In this document: piece after piece, positions 6,180 to 7,967 of the stretch
How positions within the stretch are numbered: position 1 is the stretch's first letter
Layout of the letters: each line of letters opens with the position of its first letter
NCBI GenBank assembly: GCA_017938645.1
Contig: JAGBBE010000121.1
Location: 1 to 7,967, forward strand
Source: Clostridia bacterium
Lineage (GTDB): Bacteria; Bacillota_A; Clostridia; Christensenellales; Aristaeellaceae
Length of the DNA stretch: 7,967 bases
Reading direction: 5' to 3'
Position numbers and translations under genes: made by a program
Notes under the pieces: generated by a model
Seen by the model: only the letters and a program-made list of their open reading frames with translations
Databases searched by the model: none
What the model was told of the DNA's origin: nothing

Positions 6180-7186
6180 CATACGCAGAAATCATTCAGA
6201 AAAACTGTGAAAGAGTAAATCCTTCCTGGTGGCCGAAATACGCCTATCACTATACCGATGTGACCAACGCTGTCAGCATTCTTTCCTCGGGCAAGCTGTA
6301 CAGCCGCGTCAAGGCCGGAGCAAAGGGCGTCATGGAGAACGACAACGCCAGCCGTCAGGTCATCGACATGACCGAAACTCGCGCCACGTCCTATGTGCGC
6401 TTCTATTTCAGGCCCCTGACGCCCACGCAGTACCACAACGAAGGATACAAGCACCGTCAGATTCGCTATGACGGCGATATCAACGCAAACGTTCCGGTGC
6501 CTGTTTTCCTTCTGTTTGATCTGGAAAAGCTGCTGTCCATGGAAGGCACGAAGTTCTCCGCGCTCAGTCAGGCAGGTCACGGAAATCCTGTGTACAGCGG
6601 CGCCGATGCCTTTGCCGCGCTGCCTTTCGACAGCATCTACAGCAATGGTTACTGCACGGACGAGGTTCGCGTTTACCGTCATGCAGAAATCCTGTATCCC
6701 GACGAATTCCTGATTGATTCCGCGATCAGAGGTATTTTCTGCAGGAACGACTGTGAACGCTCCACATTGATGAATCTGCTGAAAGACTACAATCCCACGG
6801 CTTTTTATCGCTACAAGAGCATAATCCGCGTTGCGCGCAGCGATACGTTTGAGCGAAACGGCTTGTTTGTTGAGTCTATTCTTTATCACGACAACACAAT
6901 CAGTTTCATATTTTCCGAAACTCCAGAAAAGGAAAAATACGCCAAACGGTATGCACGCGGCGAACTGGATCGCATGGAAGCATCCTTCCTGTTTGAGTGG
7001 AAAAATTCAAAGGAAACATTGAAATCCCTGGTACAGACGCTGTCCATTAGCTATTGGGAGCAGCCTGTTGCCTTTGCCAGGCTTCCTCAGATCAAAGGAG
7101 CGCACACGCTTAGAGTTACGCTGAAAATCGACGGTCAGCTGATCTGCGTATTCGAGCACTCGCTGACAGCGTTTGAGGTAGTGTAA
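6176..7186 (+). CDS. darT: DarT-like ADP-ribosyltransferase toxin acting on DNA
   Basis: The N-terminal 190 residues carry the DarT/DUF4433 layout. AYHYTDVTNAVSILSSGKLYSR (23-44) holds the NAD-binding His25 region, and VRFYFRPLTPTQYHNEG (74-90) is the family's FYFxPxTP signature. VRVYRHAEILYP (near 164-175) supplies Glu171 as the probable catalytic glutamate. DarT uses NAD to ADP-ribosylate bases in single-stranded DNA (thymidine or guanosine depending on subtype), blocking replication; DarTG pairs are known toxin-antitoxin and anti-phage systems. Residues 191-336 are an extra C-terminal region absent from short DarT proteins and unknown to me. AAGGAG (6161-6166) lies 9 nt before ATG 6176. 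The 3' end overlaps the convergent HTH/zinc-finger gene by 52 nt. No terminator follows. Which base it modifies cannot be told from sequence. Confidence 0.87.
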   Translation: MTYAEIIQKNCERVNPSWWPKYAYHYTDVTNAVSILSSGKLYSRVKAGAKGVMENDNASRQVIDMTETRATSYVRFYFRPLTPTQYHNEGYKHRQIRYDGDINANVPVPVFLLFDLEKLLSMEGTKFSALSQAGHGNPVYSGADAFAALPFDSIYSNGYCTDEVRVYRHAEILYPDEFLIDSAIRGIFCRNDCERSTLMNLLKDYNPTAFYRYKSIIRVARSDTFERNGLFVESILYHDNTISFIFSETPEKEKYAKRYARGELDRMEASFLFEWKNSKETLKSLVQTLSISYWEQPVAFARLPQIKGAHTLRVTLKIDGQLICVFEHSLTAFEVV

Positions 7187-7572
7187 TCACCGAACCGTGC
7201 GCTGATGTAGCAGGGATGACTGCAATACTTCTGTGCACGGTCCGTCACGAACTCCTTACCGCAAGTCTGGCATCGCGCTGCGCGGGCGTTTTTGCCAAGC
7301 TCTCTGTGAGCATGCCACCAGCGCATCCTGCAGGCGTCTGAACAGAACTGCTTCTTTTTCCTGCCGGGCGTATGTATCAGGGCGTCGCCGCACTGTCTGC
7401 ACACGGTATCAACCTGCTTTGGTGCTGCTGTACTCCTGCTTCGGCGAAGGCCGTTGCGCTGACAGTAGGATTTAACCGTGTTCACAGACATTCCCAGCTT
7501 CTTCGCAATATCCGTATATCCAAGCCCCTGTTTCAGCTGCTGCGCGATCAGCAGCTTTTCTGTATTCGTCAT
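7135..7572 (-). CDS. HTH plus double zinc-finger DNA-binding protein
   Basis: The 145-residue protein starts with a sigma-region-4/resolvase-like HTH (residues 2-44: EKLLIAQQLKQGLGYTDIA, KKLGMSVNTVKSYCQRNGL). Two cysteine modules follow: CRQC...CSDAC (Cys58, 61, 77, 81) and CQTC...CSHPC (Cys101, 104, 117, 121), each likely to bind one zinc. Proteins of this design in Clostridia mobile elements are usually annotated as sigma-70-like or HTH proteins of unknown function. ATG 7572 is chosen over TTG 7590 because AAAGGAA (7586-7580) is 7 nt upstream. It follows the capsid gene by 21 nt on the same strand, so it is probably co-transcribed. The last 16 residues (YTTSNAVSECSNTQIS) are encoded antisense to the end of darT and look foreign to the family, as if the original stop was lost when the darT cassette arrived. 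Confidence 0.8.
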   Translation of the reverse strand: MTNTEKLLIAQQLKQGLGYTDIAKKLGMSVNTVKSYCQRNGLRRSRSTAAPKQVDTVCRQCGDALIHTPGRKKKQFCSDACRMRWWHAHRELGKNARAARCQTCGKEFVTDRAQKYCSHPCYISARFGDYTTSNAVSECSNTQIS

Positions 7573-7593
7573 CCGGTAATTCCTTTCCAAAGA

Positions 7594-7967
7594 TCAGATC
7601 ATCTTCAAGCCCTTTACGGCTTCTCTGTCGATCAGGCTGCAGCCCATATAGCCTTTCAGGGAACAGGTAATTCCTTTGGGTACGCCTTCGCGTACTTCAC
7701 TTTTCACGGCATCATGCCCGCCATCCTCAATGCGCACGCCGGAAAAATCACCGTACAAAACCGGCACGCTGCCTCTGCCGACCAGCGGCATGGCGTTCGT
7801 CAGCATCACAGGCGTGTTCATGATCAGAAAACGACCGCTCCAGTCGGTGGACATGCGGCACAGCGTGCTGTTTTTCAGCGTATTGTGCAGTCCGTACAGC
7901 GTAGAGAAATTCATCAGAAAAACAGCATCTTTGCGATAACTTTCCGGCACGCTGCTCACAAGGCTCA
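7594..7967 (-). CDS. Phage major capsid protein, HK97 fold, C-terminal part (cut by window edge)
   Basis: About 124 residues of the C-terminal end are visible; the frame is open through the right edge, so the true start is outside. The order FLMNFSTLYGLHNTLKNS, then the WSGRFLIMNTPVMLTNAMP segment, VPVLYGDFSGVRI and REAVKGLKM is the typical end of HK97-type major capsid proteins, which form the icosahedral shell. The GTG at 7959 is simply the first possible start inside the window and is not the real one. The stop is at 7596-7594. The next gene on the strand is an HTH/zinc-finger protein, not the head-tail connector genes that normally follow a capsid gene in a complete tailed phage. Confidence 0.85.
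   Translation of the reverse strand, partial: SLVSSVPESYRKDAVFLMNFSTLYGLHNTLKNSTLCRMSTDWSGRFLIMNTPVMLTNAMPLVGRGSVPVLYGDFSGVRIEDGGHDAVKSEVREGVPKGITCSLKGYMGCSLIDREAVKGLKMI

Noticed and set aside
6125..6889. 254-codon open frame on the minus strand across darT
   Set aside because: It is antisense to a well-supported toxin gene, has no ribosome binding site and resembles no family. It arises from the codon bias of the plus-strand gene.
1..7967. CRISPR array, tRNA or rRNA genes, riboswitches
   Set aside because: No regularly spaced repeats, cloverleaf-like sequence or rRNA-like stretch was seen on either strand.

Overview
The window looks like part of an integrated phage-derived element in a low-to-mid-GC Firmicute, most likely a gut Clostridia member. 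The indicators are strong AGGAGG-type ribosome binding sites, TTGACA/TATAAT-like promoters, tandem large serine recombinases with zinc ribbons, a SHOCT-like small protein, and an HK97-type capsid gene. The species cannot be named from the sequence.

Layout. 1-166: the 3' end of an insertion-sequence transposase (plus strand), followed by two tandem hairpins, the second a clear terminator. 209-1003 (open to 1075): a minus-strand phage/plasmid replication-protein-like gene whose 5' end looks eroded. 1075-1137: back-to-back promoters with overlapping -35 boxes, next to a plus-strand XRE regulator (1167-1541). 1553-1574: the terminator of the recombinase operon. 1591-4949 (minus strand): an operon reading SHOCT-like protein, short large serine recombinase (464 aa), long large serine recombinase (561 aa). 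The two recombinase genes overlap by 4 nt.

5021-7186 (plus strand): an operon divergent from the recombinases, with a near-consensus promoter. It encodes a 72-aa HTH protein, a DarG-like macrodomain antitoxin and a DarT-like DNA ADP-ribosyltransferase toxin. The last two overlap by ATGA. The order is antitoxin then toxin, the reverse of the usual darT-darG arrangement, and both proteins carry C-terminal regions I do not recognise. 7135-7572 (minus): an HTH plus double zinc-finger protein whose last 16 codons run antisense into darT. 7594-7967 (minus): the C-terminal part of an HK97-like major capsid protein, cut by the window edge.

How it fits together. On the minus strand the element reads capsid, HTH/zinc-finger protein, [DarTG cassette in the opposite direction], SHOCT, recombinase pair, terminator. 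The DarTG cassette looks like defence cargo inserted between the structural/regulatory part and the integration module. No portal, protease, connector or tail gene is seen between the capsid and the recombinases, so this is either a rearranged prophage or a capsid-carrying phage satellite. The most interesting item is the regulator-darG-darT operon and the way it is embedded.
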